NCBI RefSeq assembly: GCF_003337735.1
Contig: NZ_QPJY01000004.1
Location: forward strand, 82,561 to 146,560
DNA length: 64,000 bases
Reading direction: 5' to 3'
Source of the DNA: Thioalbus denitrificans
Lineage (GTDB): Bacteria; Pseudomonadota; Gammaproteobacteria; DSM-26407
The notes under the pieces were generated by a model. That model did not search any database and was not told the DNA's origin. It saw only the letters and a list, made by a program, of their open reading frames with translations. This document shows positions 19,980 through 29,303 of the stretch, one piece after another. The first letter of the stretch is position 1. Every line of letters begins with the position of its first letter. The translations under genes and the position numbers were made by a program.

Positions 19980-21062
19980 TCACCCATGCTTGCGCTCGAA
20001 CTCGGCCATGAAGGCCACCAGCGCGTCCACGCCCTCCTCCGGCATGGCGTTGTAGATGCTGGCGCGCATGCCGCCCACGGAGCGATGGCCCTTGAGCGTG
20101 ACCAGCCCCTCGGACTTGGCTTCGCTGAGGAAGGTGGCATCGAGCTCCGGGTTGGCCAGGGTGAAGGGCACGTTCATCCACGAACGGCAGGCCGGGTCCA
20201 CCGGGTTGGCATAGAAGTCCGAGCCGTCGATGGCGGCATAGAGCTTGCCGGCCTTGCGCTGGTTGATGGCGCCCATCGCCTCCAGCCCGCCGAGATCCTT
20301 GATCCACTCGAACACCAGCCCCGCGAGGTACCAGCCGTAGGTGGGCGGGGTGTTGTACATGGACTCGTTATCGGCATGGGTCCGGTAGTCGAACATGGTG
20401 GGCGTGCCGGCCAGCGGCTCGGCGAGCAGGTCCTCGCGCACGATGACCACCGTCAGGCCGGCGGGACCGATGTTCTTCTGCGCCCCGGCATAGATGATGC
20501 CGTAGCGGGAGACGTCCACCGGCCGCGAAAGAATGGTGGAGGACATGTCCGCCACCAGCGGCACCGTGCCGGTATCGGGCACCCAGTGGAACTCCACGCC
20601 GCCGATGGTCTCGTTGGGCGTGTAGTGGACGTAGGCCGCGCCGGAGTCCAGCTGCCAGGCGTCGAATGCCGGAACGGTGTTGAACTTCTCCGCCTCGGAG
20701 CTGGCCGCGATGTTGACCGTTCCGTAGCGCCTGGCCTCGGCGATGGCCTTCTTCGACCAGGCTCCCGTATTCACGTAATCGGCCCGTCCGGCAGCGCCGA
20801 GGAGATTCATGGGCACCATCGCGAACTGGCTGGAGGCGCCGCCCTGGAGGAACAGCACCTTGTAGTTGGCGGGAATGGCCATCAACTCGCGCAGATCCGC
20901 CTCCGCCCTGGTGGCGATGGACATGAACTCCTTGCCGCGATGGCTCATCTCCATCACCGACATGCCGCTTCCCTGCCAGTCGAGCATCTCCGTGCGCGCC
21001 CGCTCCAGAACCGCCTCGGGCAGCATCGCCGGACCCGCGCTGAAGTTGTACACCCGTGCCAT
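19980..21062 (-). CDS. serC: Phosphoserine aminotransferase
   Basis: A 360-residue PLP enzyme converting phosphohydroxypyruvate to phosphoserine, and also acting in pyridoxine synthesis. The PLP lysine is K196 in GAQKNIGPAG; N-terminal YNFSAGPAMLP and the substrate loop EMSHRGKEF are canonical. The ATG at 21062 follows GGGGAGAAGGCG. It lies 92 bp downstream of gyrA, as in the Pseudomonas gyrA-serC order. Confidence 0.97.
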   Translation of the reverse strand: MARVYNFSAGPAMLPEAVLERARTEMLDWQGSGMSVMEMSHRGKEFMSIATRAEADLRELMAIPANYKVLFLQGGASSQFAMVPMNLLGAAGRADYVNTGAWSKKAIAEARRYGTVNIAASSEAEKFNTVPAFDAWQLDSGAAYVHYTPNETIGGVEFHWVPDTGTVPLVADMSSTILSRPVDVSRYGIIYAGAQKNIGPAGLTVVIVREDLLAEPLAGTPTMFDYRTHADNESMYNTPPTYGWYLAGLVFEWIKDLGGLEAMGAINQRKAGKLYAAIDGSDFYANPVDPACRSWMNVPFTLANPELDATFLSEAKSEGLVTLKGHRSVGGMRASIYNAMPEEGVDALVAFMAEFERKHG

Positions 21063-21154
21063 CGCCTTCTCCCCTGTGGTTGACTCAACGCCGGGGTGCC
21101 GACCGCCAACTGCCGCCGGCTCCAGCCCGGCCCTCCCGATGAACCCTGTCGCGA

Positions 21155-23776
21155 TCAATCGTCCCCGGCGCCGCTCTCTCCGCCCGCGCCGGTATCCGCC
21201 GCGGCATCCTCCGCATCCGCCTCTTCCGACGTCTCGGCATCGCCGATATCCGCCTCGGCGATGCGCTCCAGGCCCACCAGATTCTCCTCCTCGGCCAGGC
21301 GGATGAGGGTCACGCCCTGGGTATTGCGGCCCAGCCTGGAGACCCCGGCCACCGGCGTGCGCACCAGGGTGCCCTGGTCGCTGATGAGCATGATCTCGTC
21401 ATCGTCGTTCACCTGCACCGCGCCCACCACGGCGCCGTTGCGCTCGCTGGTCTGGATGGAGATGACGCCCTGGCCGCCGCGGCCGTAGGTGGGATACTCC
21501 TCCACCGCCGTGCGCTTGCCGTAGCCGTTCTCGGTGGCGGTGAGAACACAGCCGCCCGGCTGGGCGATGATGAGGGAGATGATCCGCGCCCCCGGGGGCA
21601 GGCGCATGCCGCGCACGCCGCGGGCGACCCGCCCCATGGCGCGCACGTCGCGCTCGGAGAAGCGGATCGCCTTGCCGGCGTCGCTGAACAGCATCACGTC
21701 GCGCTCGCCGTCGGTGATGTCCACGCCCACCAGTGCGTCGCCCTCGTTCAGGTCCAGGGCGATGATGCCGCTGCTGCGCGGGCGGGAGAAATCGGTCAGC
21801 GGGGTCTTCTTGACCGTGCCGCCGGCGGTGGCCATGAACACGCAGAGCCCCTCCTCGTACTCGCGCACGGGCAGGATGGCGGTGATGCGCTCCCCTTCGG
21901 TGAGGGGCAGCAGGTTGACCAGCGGCTTGCCGCGGGCGCCGCGGCCGGCCTGGGGCAGCTGGTAGACCTTGAGCCAGTAGACCTTCCCCGCGCTGGAGAA
22001 GCAGAGGATGGTGTCGTGGGTGTTGGCGATGAGCAGGCGGTCGACGAAATCCTCGTCCTTCACCGCCGTCGCGCTCTTGCCCCGGCCGCCCCGGCGCTGG
22101 GCGCGGTAGTCGGCCAGCGGCTGCGCCTTGGCATAGCCGGTGTGGGACAGGGTCACCACCACGTCCTCCTCGCTGATCAGGTCCTCCAGCGTGAGGTCGA
22201 GCTGGGATTCCAGGATCTCGGTGCGGCGGGTATCGGCGTACTGGTCCCGGATCTGGGTGAGCTCCCCGCGAATCACCTCCAGCAGCCGCACGGTGCTGCC
22301 CAGGATGCCGAGCAGATCCTGGATGGCGTCGAGCAGATCCTTGTACTCGTTGACGATCTTGTCCTGCTCCAGCCCGGTCAGGCGGTGCAGGCGCAGGTCC
22401 AGGATGGCCTGGGCCTGGGCCTCGGAGAGGCGGTAGCCGTCCGGCTGCAGACCGAATTCCGCGGCCAGGTCCTCGGGGCGGGAGGCCGCGGCGCCGCTGC
22501 GCTCCAGCATGGCCAGCACCGGACCCGGCGCCCAGGCCTGCGCCATCAGGCCCGTCTTCGCCTCGGCCGGGCTGGGCGCGGCCTTGATCAGGGCGATGAT
22601 GGGATCGATGTTGGCCAGGGCCACCGCCAGGCCTTCCAGGATGTGGGCGCGATCCCGCGCCTTGCGCAGATCGTAGAGGGTGCGGCGGGTCACCACCTCG
22701 CGGCGGTGGCGCAGGAACGCCTCCAGCAGGTCCTTGAGGTTGAGCAGCCGCGGCTGGCCGTCGGCCAGGGCCACGATGTTGATGCCGAACACGGTCTGCA
22801 GCTGGGTATGGGCGAAGAGGTTGTTGAGCACCACCTCTCCCATCTCGCCGCGCTTGAGCTCGATGACCACGCGCATACCGTCCTTGTCGGACTCGTCGCG
22901 CAGCTCCGAGATGCCCTCCAGTTTCTTCTCCTTGACCAGTTCGGCGATCTTCTCGATCAGCCGGGCCTTGTTCACCTGGTAGGGAAGCTCGGTGATGATG
23001 ATGGTCTGGCGGCCGGTCCCCGGGTCGGTCTCGATGGCGGCGCGTCCGCGCACGTAGATGCGGCCCCGGCCGGTGCGGTAGGCCTCGACGATGCCGCGGC
23101 GGCCGTTGATGATGGCCCCGGTGGGGAAATCGGGCCCCGGCAGGTAGCCCATCAGGTCGTCCACGGTCAGGTCCGGGTCGTCGATGAGCGCCACGCAGGC
23201 GTCCACCACCTCGCCCAGGTTGTGGGGCGGGATATTGGTGGCCATGCCCACCGCGATGCCCGCCGCGCCGTTGACCAGCAGGTTCGGCACCCGGGTGGGA
23301 AAGACCGAGGGCTCCTTCTCGGTCTCGTCGTAGTTGGGGACGAAGTCGACGGTCTCCTTGTCGAGATCCGCCAGCAGCTCATGGGCGATGCGCGCCATGC
23401 GCACCTCGGTGTAACGCATCGCCGCCGGGGCGTCGCCGTCAACCGAGCCGAAGTTGCCCTGGCCGTCCACCAGCATGTAGCGCAGGCTGAAGGGCTGGGC
23501 CATGCGCACGATGGTGTCATAGACCGCGGCGTCGCCGTGGGGATGGTACTTACCGATGACGTCACCCACCACGCGGGCCGACTTCTTGTAGGGCTTGTTC
23601 CAGTCGTTGCCCAGCTCGCTCATGGCGAACAGCACCCGCCGGTGCACGGGCTTGAGGCCGTCGCGCACATCCGGCAGGGCGCGGCCTACGATAACGCTCA
23701 TGGCGTAGTCGAGGTAGGACTGTTTCAGCTCGTCCTCGATGTTGACAGGCAGAACTTCCCGGGCGATTTCAGCCAT
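21155..23776 (-). CDS. gyrA: DNA gyrase subunit A
   Basis: An 873-residue type IIA topoisomerase subunit, the length of E. coli GyrA (875). The active-site tyrosine is Y122 ([10 protein letters not shown]), preceded by the quinolone-determining region [19 protein letters not shown]. Position 83 (E. coli numbering) is alanine rather than serine, while D87 is kept. The C-terminal domain has the GyrA box QRRGGRG and beta-pinwheel repeats and ends in an acidic tail. The ATG at 23776 gives the family start [17 protein letters not shown]; an upstream ATG at 23797 adds seven residues. Confidence 0.98.
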   Translation of the reverse strand: MAEIAREVLPVNIEDELKQSYLDYAMSVIVGRALPDVRDGLKPVHRRVLFAMSELGNDWNKPYKKSARVVGDVIGKYHPHGDAAVYDTIVRMAQPFSLRYMLVDGQGNFGSVDGDAPAAMRYTEVRMARIAHELLADLDKETVDFVPNYDETEKEPSVFPTRVPNLLVNGAAGIAVGMATNIPPHNLGEVVDACVALIDDPDLTVDDLMGYLPGPDFPTGAIINGRRGIVEAYRTGRGRIYVRGRAAIETDPGTGRQTIIITELPYQVNKARLIEKIAELVKEKKLEGISELRDESDKDGMRVVIELKRGEMGEVVLNNLFAHTQLQTVFGINIVALADGQPRLLNLKDLLEAFLRHRREVVTRRTLYDLRKARDRAHILEGLAVALANIDPIIALIKAAPSPAEAKTGLMAQAWAPGPVLAMLERSGAAASRPEDLAAEFGLQPDGYRLSEAQAQAILDLRLHRLTGLEQDKIVNEYKDLLDAIQDLLGILGSTVRLLEVIRGELTQIRDQYADTRRTEILESQLDLTLEDLISEEDVVVTLSHTGYAKAQPLADYRAQRRGGRGKSATAVKDEDFVDRLLIANTHDTILCFSSAGKVYWLKVYQLPQAGRGARGKPLVNLLPLTEGERITAILPVREYEEGLCVFMATAGGTVKKTPLTDFSRPRSSGIIALDLNEGDALVGVDITDGERDVMLFSDAGKAIRFSERDVRAMGRVARGVRGMRLPPGARIISLIIAQPGGCVLTATENGYGKRTAVEEYPTYGRGGQGVISIQTSERNGAVVGAVQVNDDDEIMLISDQGTLVRTPVAGVSRLGRNTQGVTLIRLAEEENLVGLERIAEADIGDAETSEEADAEDAAADTGAGGESGAGDD

Positions 23777-23869
23777 CCTGACGGTGTTCCCTTGCATGCC
23801 GGGGCGCGGCGTTCCCGCACCCCCATAATAAAGCGTTCAATGATACCACAAGGCTGCCGGCGGGTGCCT

Positions 23870-24922
<1,053 letters not shown>

Positions 24923-25026
24923 CCGTCCGGTTCCTCCCCTCATGCCGAATCCTCTGCAAAACCGCGTGATTTTCGCACATCCCCCCACCCGCACCAACTC
25001 GCCGCGGCCACAGAAAATCCCATGAG

Positions 25027-25220
25027 CCGCAGATTTCGCTGATTGACGCTGATTTCACCTTGCCCCCGGAAGCGCGCATCAGCAGAACCACAGGGCGGCA
25101 CTGGCTCGCAGACACGCGACACCCAGTCCCCGGGAACCTGAATCAGGCACCACCCTGACCTTGTGCACAACCCGAATAATCCGCGCAAATCAACGTAATC
25201 TGCGGTTAGCCAGGTCTTTT
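25027..25220. repeat. Inverted short-tandem-repeat element C (9-bp units)
   Basis: Three diverged CGCAGATTT-type units (25027-25055) face three inverted units (25178-25207), core 122 bp. AGGTCTTTT follows the right arm. It occupies the 358-bp divergent mtnA-maf spacer together with whatever promoters serve the two genes. No ORF is credible here. Confidence 0.82.
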
Positions 25221-25280
25221 CCTCGAACCCGGCGGGGCTGGTATCATGCCACCCCCTACCCGGATAGCGGAGCAAGACCC

Positions 25281-25859
25281 ATGCAACCCCTGGTACTCGC
25301 CTCCACCTCGCCCTATCGGCGCGAACTGCTGGAACGGCTCGGCCTGCCGTTCACCACCGCCGCCCCGGAAGCGGACGAAACCCGCCATGGCGGCGAGAGC
25401 CCGGAGGCGCTGGTCCGGCGCCTGGCCGAGGCCAAGGCCCGCGCGGTGGCGGGACAGTTCCCCGACGCGCTGGTCATCGGATCGGACCAGGTGGCGGTGA
25501 ACGGCGGCGAGGTGCTGGGCAAGCCGGGGGGATTCGAGCGGGCGGCCGAACAGCTGCGCCGGGCCTCGGGCCGGCGCGTCGGCTTCCTGACCGGGCTGTG
25601 CCTGCTGAACACCCGCACGAACCGGGCCCAGGTCACCCTGGAGACCTTCGGGGTGGTGTTCCGCCACCTGACCGATGCACAGATAACCCACTACCTGGAG
25701 CGCGAGCAGCCCTACAACTGCGCCGGCAGCTTCAAGTCGGAAGGCCTCGGCATCGCCCTGTTCGAACGCATGGAGGGGGACGACCCCAGCACCCTCATCG
25801 GCCTGCCCCTCATCCGCCTGGTGCGGATGCTGGAGGCCGAGGGCGTGGAGGTGGTCTGA
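25281..25859 (+). CDS. yceF: Maf/YceF-family nucleotide pyrophosphatase
   Basis: A 192-residue Maf-like protein of the YceF type (7-methyl-GTP pyrophosphatase subgroup), hydrolysing modified nucleoside triphosphates to prevent their incorporation. Family landmarks: [17 protein letters not shown] (N-terminal phosphate-binding SxSPRR variant), [10 protein letters not shown] and [21 protein letters not shown] at 25281 begins exactly at the first strand. The subgroup call rests on motif wording and on context (rluC-gph-sppA-maf order), so the exact substrate is inferred. Confidence 0.88.
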   Translation: MQPLVLASTSPYRRELLERLGLPFTTAAPEADETRHGGESPEALVRRLAEAKARAVAGQFPDALVIGSDQVAVNGGEVLGKPGGFERAAEQLRRASGRRVGFLTGLCLLNTRTNRAQVTLETFGVVFRHLTDAQITHYLEREQPYNCAGSFKSEGLGIALFERMEGDDPSTLIGLPLIRLVRMLEAEGVEVV

Positions 25860-25887
25860 AATCCGCCACGCAGACACATTGGAAAGT

Positions 25888-26090
25888 AAAAGACTTTATC
25901 CGCAGATTACACAGATTACGCAGATTTATTGGAGCCGATTCCGTGCTCCCTGCCAGAAATCCCACTCGGTGCAACGGGAGGGTTGTTCGCCGAGAGGTCA
26001 TCTGTCTCTCCGGGCGATGTGATGCGCCCCAAGATGCCGCCTGTCAGGAAGAAATAATCTGCGTAATCTGCGGATATATTTACTCTTTTC
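25888..26090. repeat. Inverted short-tandem-repeat element D (9-bp units)
   Basis: Three CGCAGATTA-type units (25900-25926) face two to three inverted units (26056-26074), core 129 bp (25927-26055). AAAAGACTTTA precedes the left arm. It lies between convergent maf and sppA, 40 bp from the maf stop. TTCC-GTGC and CCAGAAA at offset 26 of the core match element B in sequence and position. Confidence 0.88.
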
Positions 26091-26113
26091 CCGTCGCTGC
26101 GTGGAGGAGAAGC

Positions 26114-27085
26114 TCAGCGGGCCAGGAGGGCTCCCGGGGCGCCCTGGCTCCAGAGCAGGTTGGCCATGACCAGACCGAAGCGCTCCAGGAACTGGTCGAT
26201 GAGATCCTTCTCCACGGTGAAGTCCACCAGCTTCTCCGCGCCGATGACCTCGCGGGCCACGTAGCCGGCGCTGCCGAGGCCGTCCACCAGCCCCAGGGCC
26301 AGGGCCTGCTCGCCGGACCAGAACAGGCCGCTGAACAGCTGCGGGTCGTCCTTGAGCCGGTCGCCGCGCCCCGCCTTCACGCTGTCGATGAACTGGGCGT
26401 GGATCTCCTCGAGCATGGTCCGGATATGGTCCGCCTCGACGGGATCGAGGGGGGTGAAGGGATCCAGCAGGGCCTTGTGCTCACCGGCGGTGAACAGCCG
26501 CCGCTCCACGCCGATCTTTTCCATGGCGTCCACGAAACCGAAGCTGTTCATGACCACGCCGATGGAGCCCACAAGGCTGGCCTTGTCGGCGTAGATGGCA
26601 TCGGCCGCACTGGCGATGTAATAGCCGCCGGAGGCGCCCATGTCGGTAATCACCGCGTAGAGCTTCTTGCCCGGGTGCTGCTCCCGCAGGCGGCGGATCC
26701 CGTCATAGATCTCCCCCGCCTGGACCGCGCTGCCGCCCGGGCTGTTGATGCGCACGATGACCCCGGCCGCATGGCTGTCCTCGAAGGCGGCGCGCAGGGC
26801 GGTCATCACCCGCTCGGCGCTCGCGTCGGTCTCCTCGGCGATGAGACCCCGCACATCCACCAGCGCCGTGTAGCGCCCGGTGGGCATGGTCGGCACCTCC
26901 ATGTCCCGCGGCCACCAGGCGACGAGAACCACGCTCAGGTAGAGAAAGCCCAGCAGCTTGAAGAAGTTGCCCCAGCGCCGGCGCCGCCGCGCCTCCACCA
27001 GGGAGGCGAAGGCCAACCGTTCGAGCAGATCCTCGCGGCTCTCCTGCCCCTCCGCCCTGCGCCGGAACCAGTTCCTGTCAGCCAT
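26114..27085 (-). CDS. sppA: Signal peptide peptidase SppA (S49, short form)
   Basis: A 323-residue inner-membrane serine protease that digests cleaved signal peptides. One transmembrane helix lies at about 42-58 after a basic cytoplasmic segment; the catalytic domain carries INSPGGSAV (114-121) and the nucleophile S152 in DMGASGGYYIA. It is the short SppA/SohB-like form, not the 67-kDa duplicated E. coli enzyme. Overlaps gph by 8 bp and belongs to the rluC-gph-sppA operon. Confidence 0.93.
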   Translation of the reverse strand: MADRNWFRRRAEGQESREDLLERLAFASLVEARRRRRWGNFFKLLGFLYLSVVLVAWWPRDMEVPTMPTGRYTALVDVRGLIAEETDASAERVMTALRAAFEDSHAAGVIVRINSPGGSAVQAGEIYDGIRRLREQHPGKKLYAVITDMGASGGYYIASAADAIYADKASLVGSIGVVMNSFGFVDAMEKIGVERRLFTAGEHKALLDPFTPLDPVEADHIRTMLEEIHAQFIDSVKAGRGDRLKDDPQLFSGLFWSGEQALALGLVDGLGSAGYVAREVIGAEKLVDFTVEKDLIDQFLERFGLVMANLLWSQGAPGALLAR

Positions 27086-27788
27086 GCCTTCTGTCCTCGG
27101 TTCTCTCGGATGGGCCAGTGGAGTGTTTCACGCCTGCGCCTTCCAGCCAGGAGGGCAGCTCGCCGATCGAGTCCAGGCAGTGCAGCGGAGCGTGGCGGCG
27201 CAGCCGGTCGCAGGAGTGCACCCCGTAGCTGACCGCCAGGGACGCCGCCCCCGCGTTGACCGCCATCTCCATGTCGTACTCGCTGTCGCCGATCATGAGC
27301 GTGTCCCGGGGATCGACTCCCGTGATCCGCATGATCTCCAGCAGCATCTGCGGATGGGGCTTGGAGCGGGTCTCGTCGGCGCAGCGGGTGACGTGGAAGC
27401 ACGGGCCCAGGCCGGTTTCCTGCAGCACCCGGTCGAGCCCTCCCCGGCCCTTGCCGGTCGCCACGGCCAGGAAATAGCCCGCCTCGGCCAGCCTCTCCAC
27501 CACCTCCCGCGCTCCCGGGAAGAGCGCCGAGGGGGTGGTGTCGGCCACCAGGTAGTGATGCCGGTAGCGTTCCACCAGCCGCTGCTGCAGCGCTTCGTCG
27601 CCGCCGGGATAGAGCCGGTCCATGGCCTCGCGCAGTCCCAGGCCGATGACGTTGCGCACCGCCTCGGCGCCCAGCGCGGGCAACCCCAGGTCGGCGAAGG
27701 CCGCCTCCATGCAGGCCACGATGCGGGCCTCGGAATCCATCAGGGTTCCGTCCCAGTCGAAGACCAGCAACTGATAGGGACCATTCAT
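27078..27788 (-). CDS. HAD-IA family phosphatase (phosphoglycolate phosphatase-like)
   Basis: A 236-residue haloacid-dehalogenase phosphatase. The catalytic motif I is FDWDGTLMDSE with D11 and D13; motif III/IV is GDSEYDMEMA; the helical cap is of the Gph/PGP type. Such genes conserved between rluC and sppA are annotated as Gph-like; substrate unproven. Translationally coupled: its ATG overlaps the rluC stop (ATGA) and its end overlaps sppA. Confidence 0.9.
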   Translation of the reverse strand: MNGPYQLLVFDWDGTLMDSEARIVACMEAAFADLGLPALGAEAVRNVIGLGLREAMDRLYPGGDEALQQRLVERYRHHYLVADTTPSALFPGAREVVERLAEAGYFLAVATGKGRGGLDRVLQETGLGPCFHVTRCADETRSKPHPQMLLEIMRITGVDPRDTLMIGDSEYDMEMAVNAGAASLAVSYGVHSCDRLRRHAPLHCLDSIGELPSWLEGAGVKHSTGPSERTEDRRHG

Positions 27789-28741
27789 CGCTTCAATTTC
27801 TCCAACACCCGTTCCAGTTCCGGCGGCAGCGGCGCCTCGAGTTCCAGCGGCTCGCCCGTCTGCGGGTGCTGCAGCCGCAGCGCCGCGGCATGCAGGAACA
27901 GCCGCTTGAGACCCAGCTCCCGCAGGCGCCGGTTGAATTCCTCGTCACCATATTTCTCGTCCCCTGCCAGGGGATGCCCGAGGTGGGCCGCGTGCACCCG
28001 GATCTGGTGGGTGCGCCCGGTCTCGAGCCGCACCCTGACCAGGGTCGCCTCGCTGTAGCGGGCCACAGGCTCGAAATGACTCACCGACGACTTTCCTTCC
28101 CCGTCGACCCGCACCACCCGCTCACCCGACTTCAGCACATTCTTGCGCAGGGCGGCGTCAATCCGCCGCGCCCCGCCCGTCCAGGCGCCACGCACCAGGG
28201 CGAGATAGGTTTTCTCCACCCGCCCCTCGCGCAGCGCCTCGTGCAGCGCCCGCAGGGCGCTGCGCTTCTTGGCCACCATGAGGCAGCCGGACGTCTCCCG
28301 ATCCAGGCGGTGGACCAGTTCGAGGAAACGGTACTCGGGATAGATGGACCGCAGCGCCTCGATGGCGCCGAAGCTCAGCCCGCTGCCGCCGTGCACCGCG
28401 AGCCCGGAGGGCTTGTCCAGCACCAGCAGGGCGGCATCCTCGTAGATAAGCGACTCCCGGATCCGCTGTACGGTTCCCTCCGCCGGTCGGACAGCGGCCG
28501 CGGGCGCGGCCGAGCGTACGGGCGGAATGCGGACCAGATCGCCGCTCTGCAGGCGGTACTCCGGTCGAATCCGCTTGCGGTTGACCCGCACCTCGCCCTT
28601 GCGCAGCAGGCGATAGAGATGGCTGCGGGGTACACCCTTGAGGCGGGTGGTGAGGAAGTTGTCGATGCGCTGGCCCTCCGCGCCCTCATCCACCTCGACC
28701 CACTCCACGCCGGGAGCTCTGGTATCTCGTTCCTGGATCAT
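27785..28741 (-). CDS. rluC: 23S rRNA pseudouridine synthase RluC
   Basis: A 318-residue RluA-family enzyme expected to make pseudouridines 955, 2504 and 2580 in 23S rRNA. An N-terminal S4 RNA-binding domain (22-75, RIDNFLTTRLKGVPRSHLYRL) precedes the catalytic domain with HRLDRETSG (catalytic D147) and the C-terminal TGRTHQIRVH. First gene of the rluC-gph-sppA operon, divergent from rne, the usual arrangement. Confidence 0.95.
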   Translation of the reverse strand: MIQERDTRAPGVEWVEVDEGAEGQRIDNFLTTRLKGVPRSHLYRLLRKGEVRVNRKRIRPEYRLQSGDLVRIPPVRSAAPAAAVRPAEGTVQRIRESLIYEDAALLVLDKPSGLAVHGGSGLSFGAIEALRSIYPEYRFLELVHRLDRETSGCLMVAKKRSALRALHEALREGRVEKTYLALVRGAWTGGARRIDAALRKNVLKSGERVVRVDGEGKSSVSHFEPVARYSEATLVRVRLETGRTHQIRVHAAHLGHPLAGDEKYGDEEFNRRLRELGLKRLFLHAAALRLQHPQTGEPLELEAPLPPELERVLEKLKR

Positions 28742-29303
28742 CCGCCCATGATACCAGCACTCCCCTCCCCGGCATTAAACACGGCCAAGATTGCACGGCC
28801 TTGACAAAGCCTGATATCTTATGCGCCATCCGCGCTTTCCAGGCCGGGCTTACCGCCCCGGAGCAGTCGTGGTGTGCATCCGCGGTTTCCGCTCCCTTCA
28901 GGGCCATAACCCTGCAGTGCATTCGGCAGGGGCCGGGATGTCAAAAATGGTTTTTCCTGCCGCCGGCGGCTGTGGTCGGCGGCAGCCTGTGCCATGTTGC
29001 CGGCGCGCACGCGAACCGGACCGGCACGGACTTTGGAGGCGTGCGTCTCCAGGAACGAAACGGAACAACCGCCGCGCGGAAGCACTCTTCCCGTTGCGAA
29101 GCGGCTGACCACACGGCCTCCCCTCCCGACGTTGCGCGGCTCGCTGTTACGCGCCCCGGCGGGCCCAAGGGCTGGCGCCGGGTGGTGGCTGCCGTCGGAT
29201 TGCGATGGCGACCCGTTCCGTGGAATTCCTGCCGCACGCGGTCACATTCAATGGCGATCCCGCCGCAAGCGGTCGAGCGCCAACCGGACATAAAGATAAC
29301 TCA
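28742..29303 (+). promoter_or_regulatory. rluC/rne divergent region with a long rne leader
   Basis: This 562-bp gap holds no convincing gene; several overlapping open frames in all directions look like random high-GC frames. A candidate promoter for rne is TTGCAC (28791-28796), 18 bp, TATCTT (28815-28820); TTGACA at 28801 also lies there. That would give an rne leader of about 470 nt. In E. coli the rne 5' UTR is long and structured and mediates autoregulation by RNase E; the same role here is inference. Confidence 0.45.
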
